DNA of 64,000 nucleotides, taken from positions 777,137 through 841,136 of the forward strand of contig NZ_CP021106.3 of the NCBI RefSeq assembly GCF_000355765.4, written 5' to 3'. A program made the position numbers and the translations under genes. The notes beneath the pieces were generated by a model. It was given only the letters and a program-made list of their open reading frames with translations. It did not search any database and had not been told where the DNA came from. Shown one piece after another: positions 9,371 to 18,870 of this stretch. The DNA comes from Nitrosospira lacus (lineage in GTDB: Bacteria > Pseudomonadota > Gammaproteobacteria > Burkholderiales > Nitrosomonadaceae). How positions within the stretch are numbered: position 1 is the first letter of the stretch; each line of letters starts with the position of its first letter.

Positions 9371-11467
9371 TCAAGTACCGATCACGCCGCCATCGTCCTT
9401 GGTGATGGCCACCACCGCGGAACGTGGCTTGAATGCGGAGAGGGACCCGCTGGCCGTGGTCGGGCCATTGATACCGCTATCGGGCCAGGTCGAGTTCTCG
9501 GTGTAATGGGTCTGCCAGTCCTCGCCCGGGTGCTGGATGCCGATGAACAGGGTCTTGCCGTCGGGGGTATGGGTAACGCCGGTGACTTCGCAGTTCTTCG
9601 GCGCGGTGAGAAACCGGCGGGTTTCGCCGGTGTAGGGGTCGGCGCACAGCATGATGTTTCCGCCGATGTTGGCCCAGTCGCCGGTTGCATTGCCAATCTG
9701 GTCGGTCTGGATCCACAGGCGGCCATCCTGGTCGAACCAGAGGCCATCCGGGGCGCCATAGTCGTCACCGATAATATTGCCCTGGTGGTGAGGCTGAGGG
9801 TCGAGCTTGTCGCCGCATTCGACGAAGATATCCCATTCGAAATCCGTGGCGTCGACCTTGCCCATGCTTTCGCGCCAACGGATGATGTGCCCGTAGCGGT
9901 TGTCCGGTCTCGGATTCGCGGCGTCCACCGGCGGCCGGGCGCTGCCGGCGCCGGTGGTGCCGTCCGGGTTGTTGCTGGAGGGTGGGTTGCTGCCGCGGCG
10001 GTTGTTGTTGGTGAGGGTCATGTAGACCTCGCGCGTGACGGGGTGCGAGGCTATCCATTCCGGACGGTCCATGATGGTGGCACCCAGGCGATCGGCGGCC
10101 TGGCGGGTCTTGATCAGTACTTCGGCCTGGTCGGCAAAGCCGTTTTCCGGCACCAGACCATTCTGACCCCACGTAAGCGGCAACCAGATGCCGCTGCCGC
10201 CGGCGTCGAACCTGGCGACAAACAGGGTGCCGGAGTCCAGCAGATCGCGGTTGGCGGCGCGATTCCTGGGGTTGTACTTATTGGCGCAGACAAACTTGTA
10301 GAGATACTCGTTGCGCTCGTCGTCACCCATGTATATGGCGACTGTGTTGTCCGCACCCACCACGCTCCAGGCGTTTTCGTGCTTGATGCGCCCCAGCGCG
10401 GTGCGTTTGATGGGGGTGCTTTTCGGGTTCCAGGGGTCGATTTCCACTACCCAGCCGAAACGATGCGGCTCATTCGGGTTGAGGTCGGCGCGGAAGCGCT
10501 GATCGGCTTCGTGCCAGCGGTAGCCGGAGCCTCCCTTGACCACGCCGTAGCGTGTCTGGCCGGCAAGAATTTGCTGTTTCTGTTGCGGGTCCGATACGCC
10601 GACCGCATCCCCGGTCTCATTGGAGAAATAGCCATTCCAGTTTTCTTCGCAGGTGAGGTAGGTGTCCCAGGGGGTATAGCCATTGGCGCAGTTATTCAGC
10701 GTGCCGAGAACGTTCGTGCCGCTGGGGTCGGCGGCGGTCTTCATCAGATTGTGGCCGGCTGCCGGGCCGCTGAGCTTGCAGGGAGAATTGCCAGTGATGC
10801 GCCGGTTGAAGGCGGAGGGGCGCTTGACTTCCCAGTTGCCGTCTTTTTTCCATACCTCGACCACGCTTATGCCATGCGCAGCCTGCTGGGCGCGCACCAT
10901 GTCAAGGGTGATGGGGGCGGCCGCGTAGCCGGATGCGGGAGTGATATTATTGACCAGCGGAGGATCGACGTACTCATGGTTGGTGACCAGCAGTCCGCGG
11001 ATATTGGCGATGCCGGCTGCGCCGGCGGCGGGGAAAGGGAACAGGTGCATGCCGTCGATATGGGCGCCGAAAGTATGCAACTGCGTCGCTTCGGTCATTG
11101 CGCCTGAGGGGTCCCAATGCGGCGCATTGGTGAGGGAATCGCCCCAGGCGGCCAGCACCCGGGCGGTGTAGCCGGCGGGCACCGTGACCCTGTCATCCCC
11201 CGCCGAAAGATATAGATTGGCGGGCACCGAGCTGAAGCCGATGCCGTTCAAAGGGGCGGGTGCCGCATGGGCATACTTGATCAGGCCATCGAATAGAGAA
11301 CCGCCGAATGCGGCCACCGCCGTGATACCCAGGGAGCCTTGAAGGAAAGTCCGGCGGGATAGCTTGCGCGCTTCGATCAAATCATGGAGGGACGGGTTGC
11401 CGGATTCGTTACTGCTGGTACGGCAGGGATTTGTTTTTCCATCGGGGTGCAGGGCGCTGCTCATCAT
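9371..11467 (-). CDS. phoX: PhoX-family (DUF839) Tat-exported alkaline phosphatase
   Basis: A 698-residue protein that would release phosphate from organic phosphomonoesters in the periplasm or outside the cell, using calcium and iron in characterised PhoX enzymes. A twin-arginine signal is clear (SRRTFLQ, Arg38-Arg39, then a hydrophobic stretch to about residue 60). Family motifs are visible in order: TNHEYVDP, TCEENWNGYF, HRFGWVVEIDP, KHENAW and YMGDDERNEYLYKF. The start codon is one of two adjacent ATGs: the ribosome site AAGGAG sits 2 bases before the ATG at 11467 but a better 5 bases before the one at 11464. It lies downstream of a glycerophosphodiesterase gene on the same strand, and together they suggest scavenging of organic phosphate. 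No convincing Pho box was found. A long open frame on the other strand (9353-11107) is a shadow. Confidence 0.9.
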   Translation of the reverse strand: MMSSALHPDGKTNPCRTSSNESGNPSLHDLIEARKLSRRTFLQGSLGITAVAAFGGSLFDGLIKYAHAAPAPLNGIGFSSVPANLYLSAGDDRVTVPAGYTARVLAAWGDSLTNAPHWDPSGAMTEATQLHTFGAHIDGMHLFPFPAAGAAGIANIRGLLVTNHEYVDPPLVNNITPASGYAAAPITLDMVRAQQAAHGISVVEVWKKDGNWEVKRPSAFNRRITGNSPCKLSGPAAGHNLMKTAADPSGTNVLGTLNNCANGYTPWDTYLTCEENWNGYFSNETGDAVGVSDPQQKQQILAGQTRYGVVKGGSGYRWHEADQRFRADLNPNEPHRFGWVVEIDPWNPKSTPIKRTALGRIKHENAWSVVGADNTVAIYMGDDERNEYLYKFVCANKYNPRNRAANRDLLDSGTLFVARFDAGGSGIWLPLTWGQNGLVPENGFADQAEVLIKTRQAADRLGATIMDRPEWIASHPVTREVYMTLTNNNRRGSNPPSSNNPDGTTGAGSARPPVDAANPRPDNRYGHIIRWRESMGKVDATDFEWDIFVECGDKLDPQPHHQGNIIGDDYGAPDGLWFDQDGRLWIQTDQIGNATGDWANIGGNIMLCADPYTGETRRFLTAPKNCEVTGVTHTPDGKTLFIGIQHPGEDWQTHYTENSTWPDSGINGPTTASGSLSAFKPRSAVVAITKDDGGVIGT

Positions 11468-11792
11468 ATCTCCTTGCGGGTGTCAGGGTACTCGGTTGGA
11501 TTTTGAACTGAATGCACAGTTGTTCTGCATGAACTTATTTTCATATTCTCGTGTTACAAGTGTTGTATTGGCATACCGGTTAAACTTATTCGGATATGTC
11601 GCATCTGGATTGGCGCAGCTTTAATCCCGATGAAAGATTTCATCCGGCAGCCTGCCGGATTGCGGCATCCCCTCTTTCTTGACCTTTCCGGGTCGCGCTG
11701 GGCTCACACGGCTTACCGCCCCGCCCCGCGCAACGGCGCCACTTCGCGCCGTTGCGCCTCACTTCGTACCCTATAGGCCGCGGGATGCGGAT
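11468..11792. other. Intergenic region upstream of phoX-like gene
   Basis: This 325-bp gap separates the glycerophosphodiesterase gene from the phoX-like gene, both on the minus strand. It contains no credible gene. Two inverted repeats lie in it: 11642-11660 (ATCCGGC...GCCGGAT) and the stronger 11728-11757. The part next to phoX is AT-rich and probably carries its promoter, but no consensus -35/-10 pair or Pho box could be assigned. Confidence 0.5.
11728..11757. terminator. Strong hairpin downstream of glycerophosphodiesterase gene
   Basis: A perfect 12-bp stem (GCGCAACGGCGC and its complement) encloses the 6-base loop CACTTC. It begins about 35 bases past the stop of the minus-strand glycerophosphodiesterase gene. 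There is no T-run on either side, so if it ends transcription it is not a canonical intrinsic terminator. It could equally be a dispersed palindromic repeat. Confidence 0.4.
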
Positions 11793-13100
11793 TTACTTGA
11801 GATTCATGCAGTTTGCATAGTAAGTCACGGTGGCGGGCCAGTCGCTGAATATGCCGCGGATGCCGACATCCCTGGCCAGGACGTCCATGACTTTCATCAT
11901 GTCGCCTTCACGCTTGATGGCGGAATCAAAAGTCTGATAGTAAAAACCGTTGTCGCCATCAGCCAGGACACCGGAACGCTCCAGGGTCCAGGTGATGATG
12001 TCGAGCCCAGCGGCCTTGGCCTGACGGGCGTATCCGGAGGCGACGATATTGCCGTTGCCATCGACATCCAGCAGCGCAAATATGGGCGGAGCGACGATAT
12101 TGATGCCCTCGGCCTTGTATGCCGCCAGTTGCGCGGCATGGGGCAGTTCGGCAACGGTATTGGCGTCGTCAAGGTAAACAGCCTGTTTGCCGAACTGCGG
12201 TTCGTTGGCGATCCAGTAGCGCACATCGCGAATGTCGAAGGACTGGGCATACACATTCTGGGGCTTGACATCCGCCGCCTTGTATTCATCGATCATCTGC
12301 TGGGCATAGTGTGCCTGCGTATAGTCGCCGTCGCCGTCGCCGTCGCTGTCATAAGGCATCGTCACGCTGGCGCCCTTGAGTTCCGGCGTCATTTTTATGC
12401 CCAGTTTCTTGAATAGCTGGATACTCTCCTTGTGGGTAAGCAGGGTGCCGCTGGTGGGACCGGCATACAGGTCCGTGCGCCAGCCGGGTGTGCCGCCCAG
12501 ATACTCCGCAACGCTCGTCGCGGCGGGGTTGAAGGCATCCATTTTGCCTTTGAGGCTCGTGAATTCCTCCACCGTGATGTCGCTGGTGCAACACTGCGCC
12601 GAAGCCTCCTGAATAACATTCCCGGCGGCATCAACCTGCGCCGGCGTGAAAGGCCCGGTGCATTTCGCAGCCAATGGCGTATCAAGAATGTTGGTGGTGG
12701 TGTGCAGGTCGCACTGCGAATGGCGGCAAACCAGCTCCTTGTCCTTGGTGAAGGTCACGTCGCACTCCACAATCCCTGCCCCCATGCGAGCGGCAGCCTC
12801 GTAAGATTCTTGCGTATGTTCCGGAAATTGCAAAGCGGCGCCACGGTGGCCAATAGAGAAACCGGTTTTACGGAATGGGCCAGCACCGCAGTGCCTGAGC
12901 CTGGTCTTGAGGGCGCTGTCCTTCATGTCATTGACGAGGAAGAAAGGACGCGGACCGAGCTGGATATTCATGCTCTCTGTCGATTCAGCATGGTGACCCT
13001 CGTCCCTGTCGTCCCCGTGCCGGCTCGCGGAAGAGGCGGTGGCGATCAGGGTCAACAAAGCAAAAGCCGCGAGTGCGGAAGTGGAATTTTTGGGAAACAT
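11793..13100 (-). CDS. Exported glycerophosphodiester phosphodiesterase (GlpQ-like)
   Basis: A 435-residue protein of the GDPD family, which hydrolyses glycerophosphodiesters to glycerol-3-phosphate and an alcohol. The family signature is present: [16 protein letters not shown] (first catalytic His and Arg), ECDVTFTKD (metal-binding Glu and Asp) and [11 protein letters not shown] (second catalytic His). The open frame extends upstream to 13157, but the ATG at 13100 is preceded by GGAG at 7-base spacing and begins a textbook Sec signal peptide ([25 protein letters not shown]), so this start was chosen. The mature protein is therefore periplasmic or secreted. The short run of Asp-Gly residues (SDGDGDGDY) may be a calcium-binding loop. 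With the adjacent PhoX-like enzyme it suggests joint use of organic phosphorus. Confidence 0.88.
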   Translation of the reverse strand: MFPKNSTSALAAFALLTLIATASSASRHGDDRDEGHHAESTESMNIQLGPRPFFLVNDMKDSALKTRLRHCGAGPFRKTGFSIGHRGAALQFPEHTQESYEAAARMGAGIVECDVTFTKDKELVCRHSQCDLHTTTNILDTPLAAKCTGPFTPAQVDAAGNVIQEASAQCCTSDITVEEFTSLKGKMDAFNPAATSVAEYLGGTPGWRTDLYAGPTSGTLLTHKESIQLFKKLGIKMTPELKGASVTMPYDSDGDGDGDYTQAHYAQQMIDEYKAADVKPQNVYAQSFDIRDVRYWIANEPQFGKQAVYLDDANTVAELPHAAQLAAYKAEGINIVAPPIFALLDVDGNGNIVASGYARQAKAAGLDIITWTLERSGVLADGDNGFYYQTFDSAIKREGDMMKVMDVLARDVGIRGIFSDWPATVTYYANCMNLK

Positions 13101-13534
13101 GTCGTGGCTCCAGGGTAAATAAAAACTGTTGCAGTGGCGATCGGCGCAACCTCTCAACCAAGTTACCCGTTTTCTTTTTCATTTTGACGAGGATGTTATT
13201 AATCCGAACAGATCAAAGCAAAAAACTGCACCCCAAAAGCCCGCCCGTAAATAACAGGAAGCTCTGAACTATCCGGGCGGGAATCCCAGCGGCCGGTTTC
13301 ACTATTTTATGTTACAAAACCCCATTGATACTGCAGGTTAAATCTGAGTCAAAAAGACTAGGCACGATTAGTCCTGTTCCTGCTCGCGATGGCCGTGGAT
13401 ATTGCTTCTTCGACCTTCAGCACGTTCGATCGCCCGTCAAATAGTTGTGATGCGTTCGGATCATAATCACTACTAATGTCTGTAATCTGGAACGCGCATA
13501 ATCCTCGCTCATTTACATCCAGGTTGATAGACCC
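13101..13534. other. Divergent intergenic region, 434 bp
   Basis: This region lies between the start of the glycerophosphodiesterase gene (minus strand) and the start of the DUF2341-ExbB gene (plus strand), so promoters for both should be here. No credible gene is seen. One inverted repeat is clear: CCCGCCCG at 13240-13247 pairs with CGGGCGGG at 13274-13281 across a 26-base loop. No confident -35/-10 pair was identified. Confidence 0.45.
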
Positions 13535-15193
13535 ATGCGTGTCATTGCGTTCCTGCTTGCTTTTGCATTATGCACCGTTTCCTTATCCAGTCATGCCTGG
13601 TGGAATGACGAATGGACAGGCCGCAAGAAAATCACACTGACCAATCCGGCGGGGGAGGTAGCGGATGCGCCGGTACTGATCCGCCTGCATACGGGAAACT
13701 TCGATTTTTTTTCGGCCAATGATAATGGCAGCGACTTGCGCCTGATCGCCGGGGATGACAAGACTGAACTGAAATTCCATTTCGAGAAGTGGGATGTCGG
13801 GAATGAGTTGGCGCTGATATGGGTTAACGTGCCCAAACTGTTGCCGCAGACGGACATATACCTTTATTTCGGTAACGAGAACGCGACCTCCGCGGCAAAT
13901 CCGAAGGCCACTTACGATGCAGCCAGCGTTGTCTACCATTTTGCGGAGCCGGCAGGAAATCCTCAGGACAGCGGCGTAAATGGCCTGCATGCAGTGCAGT
14001 CCTCCGCCCAGCGGGTGGCTGCTTCCTTTTCGAACGGCGGTGCCGGATTCAATGGGTCACAGAGCGTCACGCTTCCCGCCGTGACTGCGAGCAGTGGATT
14101 CAGCTTCGCGGTATGGATCAAGCCAGCCTCGCTGGACGGCGTCATCGTTCAATCCGAAGGTCTGCGCGTATCGCTGGAAGGCGGCATGGTCAAGGTGCAA
14201 TCGGGGGCATCAAACCTGGTGTCCAGTACGGCGCTGAGCTTGGGCAAATGGCATCACCTTGGGTTAACGATATCGGATGCGTTGCGCGTGTATGTTGACG
14301 GCAAAGCGGCGGGCGAAGCGCCGGGTGCGGCATTGCCAGCGGGCGGCATAACCCTGGGCGCCGGGTTCCAGGGCGAGATGGACGAGGTGCAGGTGTCGGG
14401 CGCGGCGCGCAATGCGGCCTGGATTGCGGTGCAGGCCGCGCAGGGGCAGGACGGCAAACTGGTCACGCTGGGTGAGGATGAGGTGGGTGAAGGCGGCGGA
14501 GAAGCCTCGCACCTGGGCATCATCCTGAAATCATTGACAGTGGATGGGTGGGTTGCAATCGGCTTCCTGTCGATCATGCTGATGATCGCCATATGGGTGA
14601 TGTATAGCAAGGCTGTTTACATTAACCGGGTGGATAAGTCCAATCACCGCTTTATGACCAAATTCCGTGAACTGTCGACCGATCTGGCGGTGATAGATAA
14701 AGCCAAGGGGCTGGGAAAAGAGTTCGAGCATTCGTCGCTGTACCGTATTTATCATATTGGCGCTCTCGAATTGGCGCATCGCTTCGATGATACCGATGCG
14801 ACCCATATTGACAAGTCGCTGTCGCCGCAATCGCTCAATGCGATTCGCGCCAGCCTGGATGCCGGGCTGGTGGAAGAAATTCAGCGCATGAACAAATTCA
14901 TGGTACTGCTCACCATCGCCATCTCCGGCGGGCCCTTCATCGGCCTGCTGGGCACGGTCATGGGGGTGATGATCACGTTCGCGGCGATTGCGGCCGCCGG
15001 TGATGTCAATGTCAACGCCATCGCGCCCGGCATCGCGGCGGCCCTGGCGGCGACAGTGGCCGGGATGGGAGTGGCGATCCCCTCGCTGTTTGGCTATAAC
15101 TACCTGGCTTCCCGCATCAAGGCCATCGTATCAAGAATGCATATTTTCGTTGATGAGTTTATTACCAAGCTCGCCGAGAATTACAGCCGCTGA
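13535..15193 (+). CDS. DUF2341/LamG-like module fused to MotA/TolQ/ExbB proton channel
   Basis: A 552-residue fusion. Residues 1-21 form a Sec signal (MRVIAFLLAFALCTVSLSSHA). Next comes a DUF2341 domain (from WWNDEWTGRKKITL to about residue 115), then a concanavalin/LamG-like segment (about 130-300, including FSFAVWIKPASLDG and LRVYVDGKAAGE). A linker leads to a transmembrane helix near 334-355, and a MotA/TolQ/ExbB domain has two more helices near 457-490 (SGGPFIGLLGTVMGVMITF) and 497-525. The channel part would couple the proton gradient to a TonB-type transducer. The periplasmic part may bind a carbohydrate or another envelope ligand, which is inference. ExbD and TonB-like genes follow immediately, then a porin, so the four probably act together. 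ExbB proteins are usually about 230-250 residues; the large N-terminal addition is the unusual part. Confidence 0.87.
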   Translation: MRVIAFLLAFALCTVSLSSHAWWNDEWTGRKKITLTNPAGEVADAPVLIRLHTGNFDFFSANDNGSDLRLIAGDDKTELKFHFEKWDVGNELALIWVNVPKLLPQTDIYLYFGNENATSAANPKATYDAASVVYHFAEPAGNPQDSGVNGLHAVQSSAQRVAASFSNGGAGFNGSQSVTLPAVTASSGFSFAVWIKPASLDGVIVQSEGLRVSLEGGMVKVQSGASNLVSSTALSLGKWHHLGLTISDALRVYVDGKAAGEAPGAALPAGGITLGAGFQGEMDEVQVSGAARNAAWIAVQAAQGQDGKLVTLGEDEVGEGGGEASHLGIILKSLTVDGWVAIGFLSIMLMIAIWVMYSKAVYINRVDKSNHRFMTKFRELSTDLAVIDKAKGLGKEFEHSSLYRIYHIGALELAHRFDDTDATHIDKSLSPQSLNAIRASLDAGLVEEIQRMNKFMVLLTIAISGGPFIGLLGTVMGVMITFAAIAAAGDVNVNAIAPGIAAALAATVAGMGVAIPSLFGYNYLASRIKAIVSRMHIFVDEFITKLAENYSR

Positions 15194-15204
15194 CAGGAAA
15201 TGGC

Positions 15205-15609
15205 ATGAAGGTTCAGGAAGACAACGAGCTTTACGATGAGATCAATGTGGTGCCCATGCTGGATCTCGCCTACGTGTTGCTGGTGATTTTCATCATCATG
15301 ACGACAGCATCGGTGCAGGGCATAAAAGTCAACTTGCCCAAGGCCAGTAATGCCCCCAGCCTGGCTAAACCACAAACGAAAGCAATTACGATCAATGAAA
15401 GCGGGCAAATCTTTCTGGATGCTTATCCCGTGACGCTGGACGAGCTTCGAACCCGCCTGGGTCAATTGAAAGCGGCCAATCCCGAACTGCCGGTCGTGGT
15501 CAAGGGGGACACGGTGGTGCAGTACGGCAAGGTAATGGATGTGCTTGAATTACTGGGTCAATTGGATATCACGCAGTTGGGCTTGGTGACCCAGCGTCTG
15601 GTGAAATAA
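15205..15609 (+). CDS. exbD: ExbD/TolR-family biopolymer transport protein
   Basis: A 134-residue protein with a short cytoplasmic N-terminus, one transmembrane helix (about 17-36, DLAYVLLVIFIIMTTASVQG) and a periplasmic domain of the ExbD/TolR type. The Asp at the start of the helix (MLDLAYVLL) matches the conserved proton-path aspartate of the family. It begins 11 bp after the ExbB-fusion stop with a good ribosome site (AGGAA, 7 bases upstream), so it is co-transcribed with it. It would form the energised inner-membrane complex with the ExbB-type channel and the TonB-like protein encoded next. Confidence 0.9.
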   Translation: MKVQEDNELYDEINVVPMLDLAYVLLVIFIIMTTASVQGIKVNLPKASNAPSLAKPQTKAITINESGQIFLDAYPVTLDELRTRLGQLKAANPELPVVVKGDTVVQYGKVMDVLELLGQLDITQLGLVTQRLVK

Positions 15610-15613
15610 TGCC

Positions 15614-16285
15614 ATGGAAGATCCTGTGGAAGAACAAAGGCCCGCCATTTGGAGGCGCTGGGCAGGTATTGCAGGTTGTGGAGTTGTCCTGGTCGGGTCG
15701 GGACTGTGGTTGAAACATTTTCTGGACGACGATACCCCGCAAAGGAAGCCGTCGCTGCAGCAGATCACCTTGATCAAACCGCCGCCACCGCCACCGCCGC
15801 CACCGGAAAAACCGCCAGAACCGGTGGTGAAGGAAGAAATAAAGCTAGCCGAGCCTGAGCCCGAGCCGATGGATCAGGCCGATGAACCGCCGCCGGGGCC
15901 GGATCTGGGGATTGATGCCGAAGGAACCGGAAGTGGTGACGGATTCGGACTCGTGGGGAAGAAAGGCGGGGCCGATCTTATCGGCGGCTCCAGGGGGAAT
16001 CCCTGGGCCTGGTATGACGCCATAGTGAATGACGCGGTGAATTCAGCTTTTCAGGATGCGCTGGGGCGTGAGAACGCGCTCAAGGACAAGACTTACAGGG
16101 TGGTTGTGAAAGTTTGGATTGGTGCCGATGGCAAGATATCGCGAATAGTGGCGGTCGACAAGACAGGCGACTTGAAAGTCGATGAATTGATCCAGGATGT
16201 ACTGCGGAACCTGCGGGCCTTGCGCGAGAATCCACCCGCCGACATGCCGCAGCCGTTGAAGATACGCGTGACCTCACGTGCCTGA
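15614..16285 (+). CDS. TonB-like energy transducer
   Basis: A 223-residue protein with one N-terminal membrane anchor (about residues 17-35) and a Pro/Glu-rich periplasmic spacer that includes a run of nine prolines near residue 56. A Gly-rich stretch follows, then a C-terminal domain (about 130-223) with the TonB-like pattern of a conserved basic strand (TYRVVVKVWIGADGKISRI). It starts 4 bp after exbD and ends 19 bp before the porin gene, consistent with one operon. By analogy it would carry energy from the ExbB/ExbD pair to an outer-membrane partner. The partner encoded next is a porin-like barrel rather than a recognisable TonB-dependent receptor, so the true target is uncertain. Confidence 0.78.
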   Translation: MEDPVEEQRPAIWRRWAGIAGCGVVLVGSGLWLKHFLDDDTPQRKPSLQQITLIKPPPPPPPPPEKPPEPVVKEEIKLAEPEPEPMDQADEPPPGPDLGIDAEGTGSGDGFGLVGKKGGADLIGGSRGNPWAWYDAIVNDAVNSAFQDALGRENALKDKTYRVVVKVWIGADGKISRIVAVDKTGDLKVDELIQDVLRNLRALRENPPADMPQPLKIRVTSRA

Positions 16286-16304
16286 TTGTATAAGAAGAAT
16301 AATA

Positions 16305-18011
16305 ATGAATATCCGTTTGATACTTACCCTTGCTGCCATGACAGCAATATTTGCGGGCGGTGCGCACGCAAAGACCGATGAGCATGAGAGAGTCGAAGTT
16401 TTGTATGAGACTACACTGAACCTGATTCAGCTACTGGTTGCGCAAGGTGTGATCAAGCAGGAAGTGGCGGACGAAATGATTAAAAAGGCGGAGCTGAAGG
16501 CCAAGGCTTCACGGCGGCAAGCGCAGGAAAAGGCCGCGCAGCCGGAAGCAGGCGAGACAAAAAAAGGCGAGGTGCGAGTCCCTTACATACCCGAACATGT
16601 GAAGAAGGAAATTCGCGATCAATTGCGCCAGGAAGTGGTGGGTCAGGCCAAGCAGGAGCGCTGGGGCGATGTGAATGCCATTCCCGAGTGGACCAGCCGC
16701 TTTACGATGGAAGGGGATATGCGGCTGCGCGAACAAGCCGATTTTTACGCCGACACCAACGCTCCCGCGGCTAATTTCCGGGCGAACGGCCAGAATATCG
16801 ACAATACTACCGAGGACAGCTACCATCGGGAGCGGATGCGCATGCGCCTCGGCATCAACGCCAACGTCACCCGCGGAGTGGACCTTGGGTTGCGCTTGAC
16901 CACCGGTAACGTCAACGATCCAGTGCTTACCGGGAATGTGCTGGGTCCCCCGCCGATATCCATAGGATCACCGACCTCCACCCTGCAGACATTTGGAACC
17001 TTTAACAGCAAATTCGCTCTGGTGCTGGATCAGGCTTATCTCAGACTTACACCCTTTAACTGGCTTACTGTCAGTGGCGGGCGTTTTCCCAATCCCTTCT
17101 TCGTGGGCACTGTCGGGAATATCTACACGGGGACGCTCAGGAGCGGGCCACATACCGTACCTACGGCCGGGGTCGTGCACACCGATCTGTTATGGGATGT
17201 TGATTTGAACTTTGAAGGACTGGCGATCAACCTCCACCCCTGGTTGAAAGAAGAAGGCAGGACAGTAAAGCCATTCCTCAATGCCGGGATATTTCCATTG
17301 CAGCAAATCAATCAGAGCGAGACCGTCAAGGCCAAGGACAAATGGTTCTTCGGGGCGCAGGCCGGATTGGAGTGGGCGCCCGAGAATACCGATACCAAGT
17401 TCAGGGTGGGGGCTGCCTATTATGACTATCGCAATATTGCCGGTGTCCGCAACCCGAACTTTGGCGACACTCTATTCAATCAGACCGCCACACTTTTCCG
17501 GCAAAAAGGCAACAGTCTTTTCAACATCGACAATGATGGGGATCCCACCACAAATCTATGGGCTTTGGCGGCGGATTACCGGATCGCCAACGTGACCATG
17601 GTGGCCGACTACTCCAAATTCAAGCCCATCCATGTTATCGCCACCATGGACTACGCGCGCAACGTGGGCTACGACGAGCATAAAATTTTCGCTCGCAGCG
17701 GTCAGAACATCAAGCCGCAAATCGATGCTTATCAGTTCCGCCTGACTGTGGGTTATCCGGTAATCACGGAGCGGCACCAGTGGCAAGTTTTTGGGTTTTA
17801 TCGCCGCTCCGAGCGGGATTCGATGCTGGATGCCTTCACTGATTCCAACTATCTGCTTGGCGGCACCAACCACAAAGGCTACACGCTCCATGCCCTGTAT
17901 GGCGTGGCGCATAACACTTGGCTTGGTCTGCGCTACAACTCATACGATCAAGTCAGCGGCTTGCCCTTATCCATCGATTCGGTCAATCTGGACTTGAATG
18001 CCCGCTTCTGA
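16305..18011 (+). CDS. Putative outer-membrane porin with N-terminal coiled coil
   Basis: A 568-residue exported protein. The ATG at 16305 starts a clean signal peptide (MNIRLILTLAAMTAIFAGGAHA); the frame is open from a GTG at 16278, but that overlaps the previous gene and spoils the signal. Residues about 25-110 are charged and helical (VEVLYETTLNLIQLLVAQG, then a Lys/Glu/Ala-rich segment), resembling a periplasmic coiled coil that can bind the cell wall. The rest alternates aromatic and polar residues in beta-strand patterns and ends in Phe (LDLNARF), as outer-membrane barrels do. It fits the family annotated as putative porins in betaproteobacteria. Its position at the end of the exbB-exbD-tonB-like operon suggests a functional link. 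Confidence 0.78.
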   Translation: MNIRLILTLAAMTAIFAGGAHAKTDEHERVEVLYETTLNLIQLLVAQGVIKQEVADEMIKKAELKAKASRRQAQEKAAQPEAGETKKGEVRVPYIPEHVKKEIRDQLRQEVVGQAKQERWGDVNAIPEWTSRFTMEGDMRLREQADFYADTNAPAANFRANGQNIDNTTEDSYHRERMRMRLGINANVTRGVDLGLRLTTGNVNDPVLTGNVLGPPPISIGSPTSTLQTFGTFNSKFALVLDQAYLRLTPFNWLTVSGGRFPNPFFVGTVGNIYTGTLRSGPHTVPTAGVVHTDLLWDVDLNFEGLAINLHPWLKEEGRTVKPFLNAGIFPLQQINQSETVKAKDKWFFGAQAGLEWAPENTDTKFRVGAAYYDYRNIAGVRNPNFGDTLFNQTATLFRQKGNSLFNIDNDGDPTTNLWALAADYRIANVTMVADYSKFKPIHVIATMDYARNVGYDEHKIFARSGQNIKPQIDAYQFRLTVGYPVITERHQWQVFGFYRRSERDSMLDAFTDSNYLLGGTNHKGYTLHALYGVAHNTWLGLRYNSYDQVSGLPLSIDSVNLDLNARF

Positions 18012-18216
18012 CTCTCAGAGCGGGAACTGGGGCCGCGAGTTTCCGGCCGGCAAGAAAAGCGCGGGATCGCGAAAAATATGTACCAGGTATCGGGGCAGCG
18101 GATTCACACGAATGAGCGATCAATTCCCGGATATTCAGGTTCAATGCACGTACCGCTTTCCGCGGGAGGCATCAATTGGATGAAAAGACCCTCGCTGACG
18201 ACCGCAAGATTTTCAT

Positions 18217-18870
18217 ATGAATAACCCCAAGAAAATGATTTCACGATTGCTGTGTCACGGAATCGCCGCCATATTTCTGGCGAGCGCCTTGTCCTCCGGC
18301 TCCCTGGCCGCGAGTGCCGCCGGCAACAAGGATCAAAAAAAAGAACGGCAGGCATTACGTCGCATGCAGCAGCAACTGGACGAGGTGCAGCAGCAGAAAT
18401 CGGCGCTGGATCAGGAAAAAACAGTGCTGGAAGAAACGCTGAAAAAAACCAACAACGAAACGGAATCCCACAAACGATCCGCGGCGAGCGCCGCAGCCAA
18501 GACGTCCCGGCTGGAGAGGGATATCGAAGCGGCGAACAAGGAAGCCACCGAATTGCGCACCCGGCTTGATGAAGCGGGCAAACATAATGAAGAATTGTCC
18601 GGTCAGCGTAAACAATTGGAGCAGGATCTGAAGAATACGGCAGCCGCCCTGGCAAAACAGAACGAGCAAACGAAGCTTTGCGAAACGCATAACGGCGAGC
18701 TTTATCGGATAGGCCGGGAACTCGCTGATTGGTATACTAGTAAAGGCGCCATGAACGCCATATTGGAGGCGGAGCCCTTTACGGCGGTGAAGCGTGTCGA
18801 GATGGAGAATCTGCTTGAAACCTATCGGGACAAGATCGAGGGTCAGCGCCTCGAACGTTCCGTCAATTAA
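18217..18870 (+). CDS. Exported coiled-coil protein of unknown function
   Basis: A 217-residue protein not assigned to a named family. A signal peptide covers about residues 1-34 (SRLLCHGIAAIFLASALSSG). Residues about 38-150 are a nearly uninterrupted coiled coil rich in Gln, Glu, Lys and Leu. The C-terminal part (KLCETHNGELYRIGRELADWY onward) is more globular, with one Cys. It is probably periplasmic. It lies 205 bp after the porin gene, which itself carries an N-terminal coiled coil, so an envelope scaffold or co-chaperone role is conceivable but not shown. Confidence 0.7.
   Translation: MNNPKKMISRLLCHGIAAIFLASALSSGSLAASAAGNKDQKKERQALRRMQQQLDEVQQQKSALDQEKTVLEETLKKTNNETESHKRSAASAAAKTSRLERDIEAANKEATELRTRLDEAGKHNEELSGQRKQLEQDLKNTAAALAKQNEQTKLCETHNGELYRIGRELADWYTSKGAMNAILEAEPFTAVKRVEMENLLETYRDKIEGQRLERSVN

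Noticed and set aside
9353-11107. A 584-codon open frame on the plus strand
   Set aside because: It lies exactly antisense to the phoX-like gene, which has clear family motifs and a Tat signal. The plus frame is low-complexity (Val, Gly, Ala) with no domain character and is a GC-rich shadow.
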